DNA of 6,670 bases from Clostridiales bacterium (GCA_014799645.1 JAAVHQ010000021.1:11236-17905), one strand, 5' to 3'; positions 1 through 5,703 are shown, counted from the first letter of the stretch. Translations and numbers: made by a program. Notes: a model not told the origin generated them from the sequence alone.

Positions 1-198
1 GGAATAAATTTTGAAGAAGAATTGAAAAATTCAAATAAAATTTTTAACGCTCTCAATTCAAAAATCGACAGTATAAACGAATTAAATTTGCCGAATAATG
101 AGAAAAGATACTTAATAGTTGTAAAAAAATTGAGAAATTGTTCCTCTAAATACCCAAGAAGCGGAAATAAACCGAGAATTCAACCTATTATCGGATAA
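1..198 (+). CDS. rsmG: 16S rRNA (guanine527-N7)-methyltransferase RsmG, C-terminal end (partial)
   Basis: The reading frame is open from the first base to a TAA at 196-198 and gives the last 65 residues of a protein that begins outside the window. The tail reads NEKRYLIVVKKL, then KYPRSGNKP, then QPIIG. This matches the usual RsmG (GidB) ending: a hydrophobic strand with a K-rich turn followed by a YPR-G-P segment near the C-terminus. In the known family, RsmG methylates N7 of G527 in 16S rRNA using S-adenosylmethionine; the methyltransferase core is not visible here. The position directly upstream of a parB-family gene near dnaA agrees with the common mnmE-mnmG-rsmG-noc/par neighbourhood. 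The assignment rests on the short C-terminal pattern plus synteny. The 81-base gap to parB contains a separate promoter candidate, so parB need not depend on this gene's transcript. Confidence 0.8.
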   Translation, partial: GINFEEELKNSNKIFNALNSKIDSINELNLPNNEKRYLIVVKKLRNCSSKYPRSGNKPRIQPIIG

Positions 199-208
199 AT
201 ATTTTTAG

Positions 209-237
209 TTGCATATAATGATTTTATTTGTTATAAT
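209..237 (+). promoter_or_regulatory. Candidate sigma-A promoter of parB
   Basis: A perfect -10 box TATAAT lies at 232-237. A weak -35 (TTGCAT, 209-214, 3 of 6 consensus bases) lies 17 bases upstream. Transcription would start near 244, giving a leader of about 35 bases before the parB ATG, with GGAG at 269-272 as ribosome binding site. Another TATAAT at 214-219 has no usable -35. The region is A/T-rich, so chance matches are likely. Confidence 0.45.
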
Positions 238-279
238 AAAGTAAATAAAAATAAATATTTTTATTTTCGGAGATTTTTT

Positions 280-1149
280 ATGACGAAAGATAATTCTACT
301 ATTGAAAAGATGTTGAATATAGACAGCGATTTGAAGACCTACGATGAGAATGGTAATCTCACCGAAGGCGTTGTTATATTGCCGGTAAATAAAATCGTTA
401 CCAATCCAAATCAGCCTAGAAAGCAGTTTGACCAAAACTCTCTCAACGAACTTGCCGAATCAATCAAAAATTACGGCGTAATTCAGCCTATTATAGTTAC
501 TCCCGTCGGCGACGACACTTACGAGATAGTAGCAGGTGAGAGAAGATACAGAGCCAACAAGATTGCGGGCAATACGACCATTCCGTCAATTATAAGAAAA
601 CTTACAAGAAAAGAAATAAAAGAATTGGCTTTGATTGAGAACCTTCAACGTCAAGACCTCAATCCTATCGAAGAAGCGCAAGCGTACAAAGCCTTGATCG
701 ACGAATATGATTTCACGCAAGAACAACTTGCTCAAAGATTGGGTAAATCAAGACCGGTTATTACGAATGCTTTAAGACTTCTTAATCTCAATCCGGTTGT
801 TACCGATATGGTAATCAGCGGTAGACTTTCGGCAGGCCACGCAAGATGTCTTACTTCTATTAAAGACTATATAGTACAAAATACTTACGCTATAGCCGCT
901 TGCGATAAGAAATTAAGCGTTCATCAACTTGAAGTAATGGTAAGCAATTACCTCAACCCAAATAAGAAACAAAAGAAAGTGCAAGAGCAGTCTATTGAAC
1001 TCAAAGACCTTGCAAATATAATGAATAGAAAATTCGGTACGAAAGTTTACGCAGTCGGAAATAATAATAAGGGTAGAATTTATATCGATTATTACTCAAC
1101 TGCCGACCTCGATAGAATTTTTGAAATAATGGCAAAAATTAAAGACTAA
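280..1149 (+). CDS. parB: Chromosome partitioning protein ParB (Spo0J family)
   Basis: This is a 289-residue protein, the normal size for the family. Residues 33-100 hold the ParB/Srx-type N-terminal domain, with NPNQPRKQF (42-50) and the CTP-binding GERRYRA motif (86-92). LIENLQRQDLNPIEEA (118-133) begins the central DNA-binding domain, with a helix-turn-helix around 145-170 (FTQEQLAQRLGKSRPVI). The C-terminus has GTKV (253-256) and KGRIYIDYYSTADLDRIFEIM-like dimerisation residues (264-284), which resembles Spo0J/ParB rather than Noc. Known family role: a CTP-dependent DNA clamp that loads at parS, spreads, drives origin segregation with ParA and recruits SMC. The ATG at 280 has GGAG seven bases upstream. 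No parA and no parS-like site (TGTTNCACGTGAAACA) is visible in the window. Noc is the main alternative because the gene directly follows rsmG. Confidence 0.88.
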   Translation: MTKDNSTIEKMLNIDSDLKTYDENGNLTEGVVILPVNKIVTNPNQPRKQFDQNSLNELAESIKNYGVIQPIIVTPVGDDTYEIVAGERRYRANKIAGNTTIPSIIRKLTRKEIKELALIENLQRQDLNPIEEAQAYKALIDEYDFTQEQLAQRLGKSRPVITNALRLLNLNPVVTDMVISGRLSAGHARCLTSIKDYIVQNTYAIAACDKKLSVHQLEVMVSNYLNPNKKQKKVQEQSIELKDLANIMNRKFGTKVYAVGNNNKGRIYIDYYSTADLDRIFEIMAKIKD

Positions 1150-1161
1150 TAAAAATTATTT

Positions 1162-1204
1162 ATATATGAAAATAGCAGGAATTAAACCTGCTATTTTTAT
1201 ATAT
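1162..1204. terminator. Hairpin terminator shared by convergent parB and dnaN
   Basis: An 11-bp perfect stem (AAAATAGCAGG at 1169-1179 with its complement at 1187-1197) encloses a 7-base AATTAAA loop. A/T pairing extends the stem to about 18 bp (1162-1204) with a single G-T pair. The plus strand ends the stem in a T-run, which fits intrinsic termination of parB 13 bases after its stop. On the minus strand the same hairpin lies 45 bases past the dnaN stop with a weaker T-run, so it probably also ends dnaN transcripts. Confidence 0.85.
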
Positions 1205-1248
1205 TCTTTAAGATCAAGTAAAAGTACGCTGATATATGAGGTCGTCAA

Positions 1249-2355
1249 TTATCTAGTACGTATTGGTAAAATCAAGTACAAATATTCTTCGCTCTCAATC
1301 GGGGTAATGACGATAGGATTGTTGCTGTTGGAAATCTTAATAGAAAGATATTCGTCAGAACTGTTTTTAATACAATCCGTCAAATACTTAGCGTTGAGGC
1401 TTACGGTCACGTCTTTGCCTTTTGTGAAAGTGTTTATTACTTCTTTAATATTGCTTACGCTGGTATTACAATAGATGGTCATTTTGCCTTCTTTGACGTC
1501 CATCTTAATAAAGTTGTTTTTATCTTGCTTAGCTATTACGTCTACCTTTTCCATGCTGTATTCAAGACTTGCTCTATCAACGGTAATTTCAGTCTCGAAG
1601 TTGGTCGGGATAGTGGATTCGTATCCTACGTATTTTCCTGCGATAAGGGAAGTAATAATCTTGCTGTTTTCGAACTCAACCATCATTTTCTTATCGTTTA
1701 TGCTGATTTCAATATTTTCGTCGTCGTTCTCGAGCAACTTGGCAATTTCGCTAAGACTTTTAGCAGGTACGATAATTTCTTTGTTCGAATAATCTTCTTC
1801 AAGTTGCTTATTGCAAATTGCAAGTCTGTATCCGTCCAAACCTACGCTCTTTATTTTATTTCCGTTTACGGAGAATAAACATCCTCTCAATACCTGTCTT
1901 ATATCGTCGGACGAAGTAGAGAAGATAGTCTTGTTTACAAGTTCCTTGAAATCTTTTTGCTTGATAGACAATTTCGTATCGTAAGCGATTTCCTCGATAG
2001 TGGGGTATTCGTCTATATTCATTGTCGCGAGATAAATAAAGCTGTCGCAGTGAGAAATGCAAAGTTTATCGTTTTCGATTTGAGAATCGAACTCAATATA
2101 ATTTTCCTTGCTTATCTTTCTTATATACTCGCATATAGTTCTACCTGGGACTAAGACTTCGCCTTCCATTATAATATCCGCTCTTATTTTAATAATTACG
2201 ACAAAATCTATATCCGTAGCCATAAGCGTAAGGGTATCGCCAAACGCGCTTAGTTTTATTCCTTCCAAAATCGGCATACTTTTCTTTGATGGCAAAGCCT
2301 TCGTTACTTTTGTTAAAGCATCCGACAAGTCCATTCCGTTACAAACAAATTTCAT
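1249..2355 (-). CDS. dnaN: DNA polymerase III sliding clamp, beta subunit DnaN
   Basis: This 368-residue protein has the full length of a beta clamp. Recognisable segments are ALPSKKSMPILEGIKL (20-35) and ATDIDFVV (46-53) in domain 1, GLDGYRLAI (172-180) in domain 2, and a C-terminal YLILPIRTR (360-368), which forms part of the hydrophobic pocket that binds clamp-interacting peptides. In the known family, DnaN forms a ring dimer of three-fold repeated domains that tethers polymerase III to DNA and recruits repair and regulatory proteins. The ATG at 2355 is chosen because AGAGGTGG at 2366-2359 (minus) lies a few bases upstream and MKF is the typical start. The gene follows dnaA on the same strand with the origin in between, and no terminator is visible after dnaA, so read-through from dnaA is likely. 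No convincing private -35/-10 pair was found. It converges on parB. Confidence 0.96.
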   Translation of the reverse strand: MKFVCNGMDLSDALTKVTKALPSKKSMPILEGIKLSAFGDTLTLMATDIDFVVIIKIRADIIMEGEVLVPGRTICEYIRKISKENYIEFDSQIENDKLCISHCDSFIYLATMNIDEYPTIEEIAYDTKLSIKQKDFKELVNKTIFSTSSDDIRQVLRGCLFSVNGNKIKSVGLDGYRLAICNKQLEEDYSNKEIIVPAKSLSEIAKLLENDDENIEISINDKKMMVEFENSKIITSLIAGKYVGYESTIPTNFETEITVDRASLEYSMEKVDVIAKQDKNNFIKMDVKEGKMTIYCNTSVSNIKEVINTFTKGKDVTVSLNAKYLTDCIKNSSDEYLSIKISNSNNPIVITPIESEEYLYLILPIRTR

Positions 2356-2378
2356 AATCCACCTCTGTTTTGCAAATG

Positions 2379-2426
2379 TATATTTTTATATTTATATTAA
2401 ATAGATAATAATCATCATAATAATAC
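2379..2426. other. Probable DNA unwinding element with DnaA-trio-like triplets
   Basis: Positions 2379-2403 are A and T only. Positions 2404-2426 repeat in threes: read on the minus strand away from the tandem DnaA boxes they run TAT, TAT, TAT, GAT, GAT, TAT, TAT. On the plus strand read 3' to 5' this gives AAT, AAT, ACT, ACT, AAT, AAT, which fits the published 3'-[G/A]A[T/A]-5' DnaA-trio except for the two ACT units. The stretch directly abuts the tandem boxes at 2427-2444. The A/T block may also contain the dnaN promoter. Confidence 0.6.
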
Positions 2427-2444
2427 TGTTGATACTGTTGATAA
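2427..2444 (-). promoter_or_regulatory. Tandem DnaA boxes next to the unwinding element
   Basis: Two 9-mers sit head to tail without a gap on the minus strand: TTATCAACA (2444-2436) then GTATCAACA (2435-2427). The first has one mismatch to TTATNCACA and the second has two. They border the triplet array directly, so they are the best candidates for the boxes from which a DnaA filament extends onto single-stranded DNA. Confidence 0.65.
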
Positions 2445-2518
2445 GTGGCTTTTATCGACACATACGCGAAAAAATAATCAACATTTTAACCGTATTTTGT
2501 GTTGATAAACTTAAAAAG

Positions 2519-2536
2519 TTATCAACATTATCCACA
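2519..2536 (+). promoter_or_regulatory. Tandem DnaA boxes, including the only perfect consensus box noticed
   Basis: TTATCAACA (2519-2527) is followed without a gap by TTATCCACA (2528-2536), the exact high-affinity consensus. The pair points opposite to the tandem pair at 2427-2444, so the cluster is bounded by two inward-facing tandem doublets about 75 bp apart. It ends 11 bases before the dnaA stop codon. Confidence 0.75.
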
Positions 2537-2547
2537 AAGATAATCAA

Positions 2548-3897
2548 TTATCTCTTTTGTATCATATTTTTTATGTCTTTTATTTGATTTGCGATCAAAT
2601 TATTAGACTTAATTTCGTTTTCCATTTTATCTCTTGCGTAGATAATAGTAGTGTGGTCTCTTCCGCCGAAATAACTTCCTATCGTAGCAAGAGGTACTCC
2701 CAACATATCGTTGATAAGATAAATTGCTATTTGTCTTGCCTGAACGATTTGTTTAAGTTTTTTCTTGCCGATTATTTCTTCTTTCTTGATATTGAAATAA
2801 GAGCAAGTAGCGTCTACGATCGTGTCGAGGGAGAGTATATGATTGGATACGTCAATATCGTCTTTCAACGCTTCTTTAATTATATCCACGCTATCGGGTT
2901 CTCTACCTTCGAGTTGACAGTAGAAAATTACTTTTTGCAAAGCGCCTTCAAGTTCTCTTATATTGCTGTCGAAACTCTCTGCAATGAAATAAACGACTTC
3001 TATCGGAAGATTTACGTTTTTATAAAAAGCCTTCTTTTGAAGAATAGCAATTCTCGTTTCCAAGTCAGGCGTGGATATATCTACCGTAAGACCGCTTGAA
3101 AATCTCGATTGTAATCTTTCTTCAAGGAAAGTAAGTTCCTTTGGATGTCTATCAGAAGAGAGTATAATTTGCTTTTTGTTTTGATACAAATCGTTGAAGG
3201 TATGGAAGAGCGCTTCCTGCGTACCCGTCTTACCTGCCAAGAATTGTATATCGTCAAGCATCAATATATCGACGTTTCTATACTTTTCTCTAAATCTCTT
3301 GTTTTGCTCGTTGTCTTTATTATTTCTAATGCTGTCGATAAAGTCGTTGACAAATTGCTCGGTAGTACAATAGAGTATTTTAGCCTTTTTATTGCTCTTC
3401 AAAATCTCATTGCCTATAGCGTGCATAATGTGGGTCTTTCCAAGACCTACGCCGCCGTAGATAAATAGAGGATTGTGAAGAGTACCCGGTTGATTTGCCA
3501 CCGCTTTTGCAGCAGCGTAAACGATTTGGTTGCTTTGACCGACGACGAATTTATCGAAAGTGAAGTTGTTGTCCACAAGATAAGTGAATTGTTCAACGTT
3601 CTCGCTTTCTTGCTTGTCTTCCTTTATCTTATCTTCATATACCGAAATCTCGTCGGGCGTTATTATGATAAAATCGTCGACGAAAGTATTGAGTTTTTTA
3701 ATTTCCTCAATTATAATATCGCGGTAATTCGAGTTTATGGTTTTCTTTACGGAATTCAATTTTGCTACGATAATAATTTTGTTGTGCGCGATAGTAAGCG
3801 GTTCTAGTTGAGAGAACCACATATCGTAAACTACCGTAGAAATTTTATTGGAAATTCCCAATAAAAGAATATCCCAAATTTTTTTACATTCATCCAT
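2548..3897 (-). CDS. dnaA: Chromosomal replication initiator protein DnaA
   Basis: From the ATG at 3897 the protein has 449 residues, with the four usual domains. Domain I (1 to about 80) begins MDECKKIWDI and a linker follows. The AAA+ core carries Walker A GGVGLGKT (148-155), Walker B ILMLDDIQFL (211-220), sensor I SSDR (247-250), the arginine finger RLQSRFSSGL (261-270) and sensor II NIRELEGAL (312-320). Domain IV has KKKLKQIVQARQIAIYL (378-394) and the box-binding signature GGRDHTTIIYA (411-421). In the family, DnaA-ATP binds DnaA boxes, oligomerises, melts oriC and loads the helicase. The ATG at 3897 lies six bases after a perfect -10 box, implying a leaderless mRNA. A TTG at 3912 in frame would add five residues and has GAGG seven bases upstream, but both lie inside the promoter spacer. 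The gene diverges from recF and leads into oriC and dnaN. Confidence 0.97.
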   Translation of the reverse strand: MDECKKIWDILLLGISNKISTVVYDMWFSQLEPLTIAHNKIIIVAKLNSVKKTINSNYRDIIIEEIKKLNTFVDDFIIITPDEISVYEDKIKEDKQESENVEQFTYLVDNNFTFDKFVVGQSNQIVYAAAKAVANQPGTLHNPLFIYGGVGLGKTHIMHAIGNEILKSNKKAKILYCTTEQFVNDFIDSIRNNKDNEQNKRFREKYRNVDILMLDDIQFLAGKTGTQEALFHTFNDLYQNKKQIILSSDRHPKELTFLEERLQSRFSSGLTVDISTPDLETRIAILQKKAFYKNVNLPIEVVYFIAESFDSNIRELEGALQKVIFYCQLEGREPDSVDIIKEALKDDIDVSNHILSLDTIVDATCSYFNIKKEEIIGKKKLKQIVQARQIAIYLINDMLGVPLATIGSYFGGRDHTTIIYARDKMENEIKSNNLIANQIKDIKNMIQKR

Positions 3898-3903
3898 ACG
3901 TCT

Positions 3904-3932
3904 ATTATACAATAAACAACCTCAAATTTCAA
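3904..3932 (-). promoter_or_regulatory. Strong sigma-A promoter of dnaA giving a probable leaderless mRNA
   Basis: On the minus strand TTGAAA (3932-3927, 5 of 6 consensus bases) and TATAAT (3909-3904, 6 of 6) are separated by exactly 17 bases. Six bases (AGACGT) then precede the ATG at 3897. Because starts usually fall about seven bases after the -10 box, the first transcribed base should be at or within a base or two of the A of the start codon. The spacing and match quality make this one of the best promoters in the window. Confidence 0.8.
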
Positions 3933-3972
3933 TAAAAGAATGGTACAAAAATAATAAATTTTGACAAGTAAG

Positions 3973-4001
3973 TTGATAATAAATTTCAATTCAATTATAA
4001 T
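3973..4001 (+). promoter_or_regulatory. Sigma-A promoter of recF giving a probable leaderless mRNA
   Basis: TTGATA (3973-3978, 5 of 6) and TATAAT (3996-4001, 6 of 6) are separated by 17 bases. Six bases (AGAATT) precede the recF ATG at 4008. There is no Shine-Dalgarno-like sequence upstream of the ATG. A TTGACA at 3961-3966 looks perfect but has no -10 box at proper spacing. A DnaA-box-like AGTTGATAA (3971-3979) overlaps the -35. Confidence 0.75.
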
Positions 4002-4007
4002 AGAATT

Positions 4008-5081
4008 ATGTATATTGAGAGTGTTACGCTTAAAAATTTCAGAAACTACGAAAACAAGACCGTTTATTTCAAAGACGGCTTGAATATAGTCATAGGAAAG
4101 AATGCAAGCGGAAAAACCAATCTTTTGGAAAGCGTGTATTGTTCGGGCATAGGCAAATCGCCTCGTACCAACAAATACCGCGAGATGATAAGATGGGGCA
4201 GCGATTACGCCTACATCAAAGTCACTTTGAAAAAGCAATATACAAGGCATACCGTCGAGTATTCAATCGACAGTTTGGACAAAAAGAGAATTGCCATAGA
4301 CGGCATACCGCTCGTCAAATTAAGCGAGATTTTGGGTATGCTCAATATAGTTTTTTTCTCGCCCGACGAGATGAAACTCATCAAAGAAAGTCCGCAGGAA
4401 AGACGTAGATTTGCGGATATAAGCCTTTCACAGCAAAACAAAAAGTATTTTTACGCTTTGTCCAAATACAACAATATTCTCGCTCAGCGCAACAAACTTC
4501 TCAAAGAAAGCAGAGACCTAAAATCTTTACCCGAGATGTTGTACGGATGGGACGTTCAACTTGCCGAGCACGGCGCGTATATAGTGCAAAAGAGATATGA
4601 GTTCGTCAAGAAGATACAGACTTTCGCGCAAAAGATTCATGCTGAAATTACAGATAATAAAGAGAATTTAGAGCTTGAATACGAGAGCAACGTCGAATAC
4701 GGCGAAATAGAGACGATGAAAGAAAGTTTTTTCCAAAGACTTCGCGATAATCTGGAAAAAGACACTAATTTACTCTATACCTCTTTCGGCTCTCACAGAG
4801 ACGATATAGCGATAAAAATCAACGATATAGACGTCAGAAAATACGGCTCGCAGGGACAGCAAAGGACGGTGGCTTTGTCGCTCAAACTCGCTGAAATTTA
4901 CCTATTTGAAAGCGAAATAGGCGAAAAGCCAGTGTTACTTCTAGATGACGTGCTTTCTGAACTTGACGCTTCTCGCCGTCAAAAACTTATGGAACTTTCC
5001 AGCGGACTGCAAACGATTATAACGTGTACCGACTTCGATATGGATTTAGAGCGCAATGAGATAGTAATAGAAAAGAGTTAG
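4008..5081 (+). CDS. recF: DNA replication and repair protein RecF
   Basis: This 357-residue protein is of normal family length. MYIESVTLKNFRNYEN at the N-terminus is the typical RecF opening. Walker A is GKNASGKT (30-37), the ABC/SMC-type signature is YGSQGQQRT (279-287) and Walker B with the D-loop is VLLLDDVLSELD (309-320). TSFGSHRDD (258-266) is another conserved RecF block. In the family, RecF is an ATPase that binds DNA with RecR and helps load RecA at single-strand gaps (RecFOR pathway). The ATG at 4008 is set by the conserved N-terminus, so the lack of a Shine-Dalgarno and the -10 box only six bases upstream are real features rather than a mis-called start. The gene diverges from dnaA instead of following dnaN, and points toward gyrB. 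No clear intrinsic terminator follows; a GC-rich structured island starts a few bases after the stop. Confidence 0.97.
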   Translation: MYIESVTLKNFRNYENKTVYFKDGLNIVIGKNASGKTNLLESVYCSGIGKSPRTNKYREMIRWGSDYAYIKVTLKKQYTRHTVEYSIDSLDKKRIAIDGIPLVKLSEILGMLNIVFFSPDEMKLIKESPQERRRFADISLSQQNKKYFYALSKYNNILAQRNKLLKESRDLKSLPEMLYGWDVQLAEHGAYIVQKRYEFVKKIQTFAQKIHAEITDNKENLELEYESNVEYGEIETMKESFFQRLRDNLEKDTNLLYTSFGSHRDDIAIKINDIDVRKYGSQGQQRTVALSLKLAEIYLFESEIGEKPVLLLDDVLSELDASRRQKLMELSSGLQTIITCTDFDMDLERNEIVIEKS

Positions 5082-5083
5082 AG

Positions 5084-5217
5084 AACGAACGCGTATAGCG
5101 CCGCGCCTTTCGCCCTAACGGCTAGGACGCCCTCGGGGTCACGTACGGGAAGTACGCTCACCGCTCGGTTGCCACCGCACGGACAAAAATCACAGCACTC
5201 TCCGCGTTCGCGCGTAG
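5084..5217. repeat. GC-rich structured intergenic island (possible interspersed repeat)
   Basis: This stretch is far more GC-rich than its surroundings: my hand count for 5101-5180 is 55 G/C of 80. Its ends carry an 8-bp inverted repeat, CGAACGCG (5086-5093) and CGCGTTCG (5203-5210). Inside are small hairpins: CCTA/TAGG (5114-5117, 5123-5126), CGTAC/GTACG around GGGAA (5142-5156, extendable with GGT/ACC), and CGGT-TGCC-ACCG. CGCG-TTCG-CGCG (5203-5214) closes the right end and is followed by T-rich DNA. I see no open reading frame or known RNA family. A palindromic interspersed repeat or a structured RNA are the two readings I favour. Some role in ending recF transcription is possible. Confidence 0.45.
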
Positions 5218-5254
5218 TTTATTTATAAAGTCGTAAAGAACTTATAATTATTTA

Positions 5255-5322
5255 ATGGCATATTATTTATTATAAATATATGCCAAAATGGCAACTCACA
5301 ATAAATTTTTATATGCCAAAAT
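5255..5322. repeat. Cluster of short ATATGCCA direct and inverted repeats
   Basis: A 12-bp sequence, ATATGCCAAAAT, occurs twice in direct orientation (5278-5289 and 5311-5322), 33 bp apart. TGGCATAT at 5256-5263 is an inverted copy of its first eight bases, and TGGCA at 5289-5293 makes a 5-bp stem with the first direct copy. The rest of 5218-5349 is A/T-rich, without a gene I can support. Function unknown; it lies downstream of both recF and the XRE gene. Confidence 0.5.
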
Positions 5323-5349
5323 ATTAGTTATAATTATTATTTGTAAAAT

Positions 5350-5376
5350 AAAAAGCAAGTTTTACGCTTGCTTTTT
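5350..5376 (-). terminator. Intrinsic terminator of the XRE-family gene
   Basis: A 10-bp perfect stem, AAAAAGCAAG (5350-5359) with its complement (5367-5376), encloses a 7-base loop. It begins three bases beyond the stop codon at 5380. Read on the minus strand, the stem is followed by TATTTTA. The plus strand has a T-run too, so it could also stop transcripts arriving from recF. Confidence 0.85.
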
Positions 5377-5379
5377 TAA

Positions 5380-5703
5380 TTACATAGATTTCATTAGAGA
5401 AATAATTGACTTTTTCTGCTCGGCGGATAGGGTATTCCACAAATTCATAAGTTCTTTTTGCTCTTGTGTCAAGGTAAGTAACTCGTCTTCGTCAAGAAGG
5501 AAATCAATTACGGTAATTTCGAAAGCAGAACAAATAGCATCCAACATAGATAAAGTAGGTGAAGAAAGTCTATTACGCCAATTATATATGGAAGTAGATG
5601 AAATACCGGCTCTTTTAGCCAATTCGTAAATTGTCCAGCCTTTTTTCAAACGTAAAGCGTCAACTTTATTATAAATTTCTTTTGAATCTAAAATATCTAA
5701 CAC
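5380..5703 (-). CDS. Small XRE-family helix-turn-helix transcriptional regulator
   Basis: This 107-residue protein has an XRE/Cro-type DNA-binding domain over about residues 12-70: LRLKKGWTIYELAKRAGISS, with the recognition helix near STSIYNWRNR (36-45), then SSPTLSMLDAICSAFEITVIDFL. The C-terminal third (LTQEQKELMNLWNTL and on) is predicted helical by eye and may mediate dimerisation. The start is GTG at 5703; AGGG at 5714-5711 (minus) lies seven bases upstream and no ATG exists before the domain. Such proteins normally repress their own and neighbouring promoters. It is divergently transcribed from the SLOG gene across 137 bp, and a 10-bp sequence is shared at both ribosome binding sites, so regulation of that gene plus itself is a reasonable inference. 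Its position between recF and gyrB is unusual. The specific target and any signal are unknown. Confidence 0.88.
   Translation of the reverse strand: MLDILDSKEIYNKVDALRLKKGWTIYELAKRAGISSTSIYNWRNRLSSPTLSMLDAICSAFEITVIDFLLDEDELLTLTQEQKELMNLWNTLSAEQKKSIISLMKSM

Larger units (their letters stand above)
2356..2547. other. oriC: Chromosomal replication origin oriC (dnaA-dnaN intergenic region)
   Basis: This 192-bp gap has the densest cluster of DnaA-box-like 9-mers that I noticed. One perfect TTATCCACA lies at 2528-2536 (+). TTATCAACA, a common single-mismatch variant, occurs at 2519-2527 (+), 2500-2508 (-) and 2436-2444 (-). Weaker copies are GTATCAACA at 2435-2427 (-), TTATCGACA at 2452-2460 (+) and TAATCAACA at 2475-2483 (+). 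Toward dnaN follow a triplet-periodic stretch (2404-2426) and a 25-base pure A/T block (2379-2403). The order dnaA, boxes, triplets, A/T block, dnaN is that of the B. subtilis unwinding region. The 110-bp dnaA-recF gap has only one weak box, so the origin appears concentrated here. Function is inferred from this architecture. Confidence 0.85.

Noticed and set aside
1166..2404. Several plus-strand open frames across dnaN
   Set aside because: They are antisense to a full-length, well-conserved beta clamp, start within the terminator or without ribosome binding sites, and have no recognisable composition of real proteins.
2557..3099. A 180-codon plus-strand open frame inside dnaA
   Set aside because: It is entirely antisense to the conserved AAA+ and DNA-binding domains of dnaA and shows no family motifs or ribosome binding site; it is a shadow of dnaA codon use.
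3961..3966. Perfect -35 hexamer TTGACA upstream of recF
   Set aside because: The only good -10 box (3996-4001) is 29 bases away and nothing suitable lies at 16-18 bases; TTGATA at 3973 has the right spacing.
5110..5175. tRNA-like look of the GC-rich island (CCTAACGGCTAGG resembles a D-arm)
   Set aside because: No acceptor stem, anticodon arm or T-loop (GTTCGAATC type) can be arranged at proper spacing on either strand.
5280..5327. 15-codon open frame starting MPKW and ending MPKY
   Set aside because: No ribosome binding site, very short, and its internal repetition simply follows the ATATGCCAAAAT DNA repeat.
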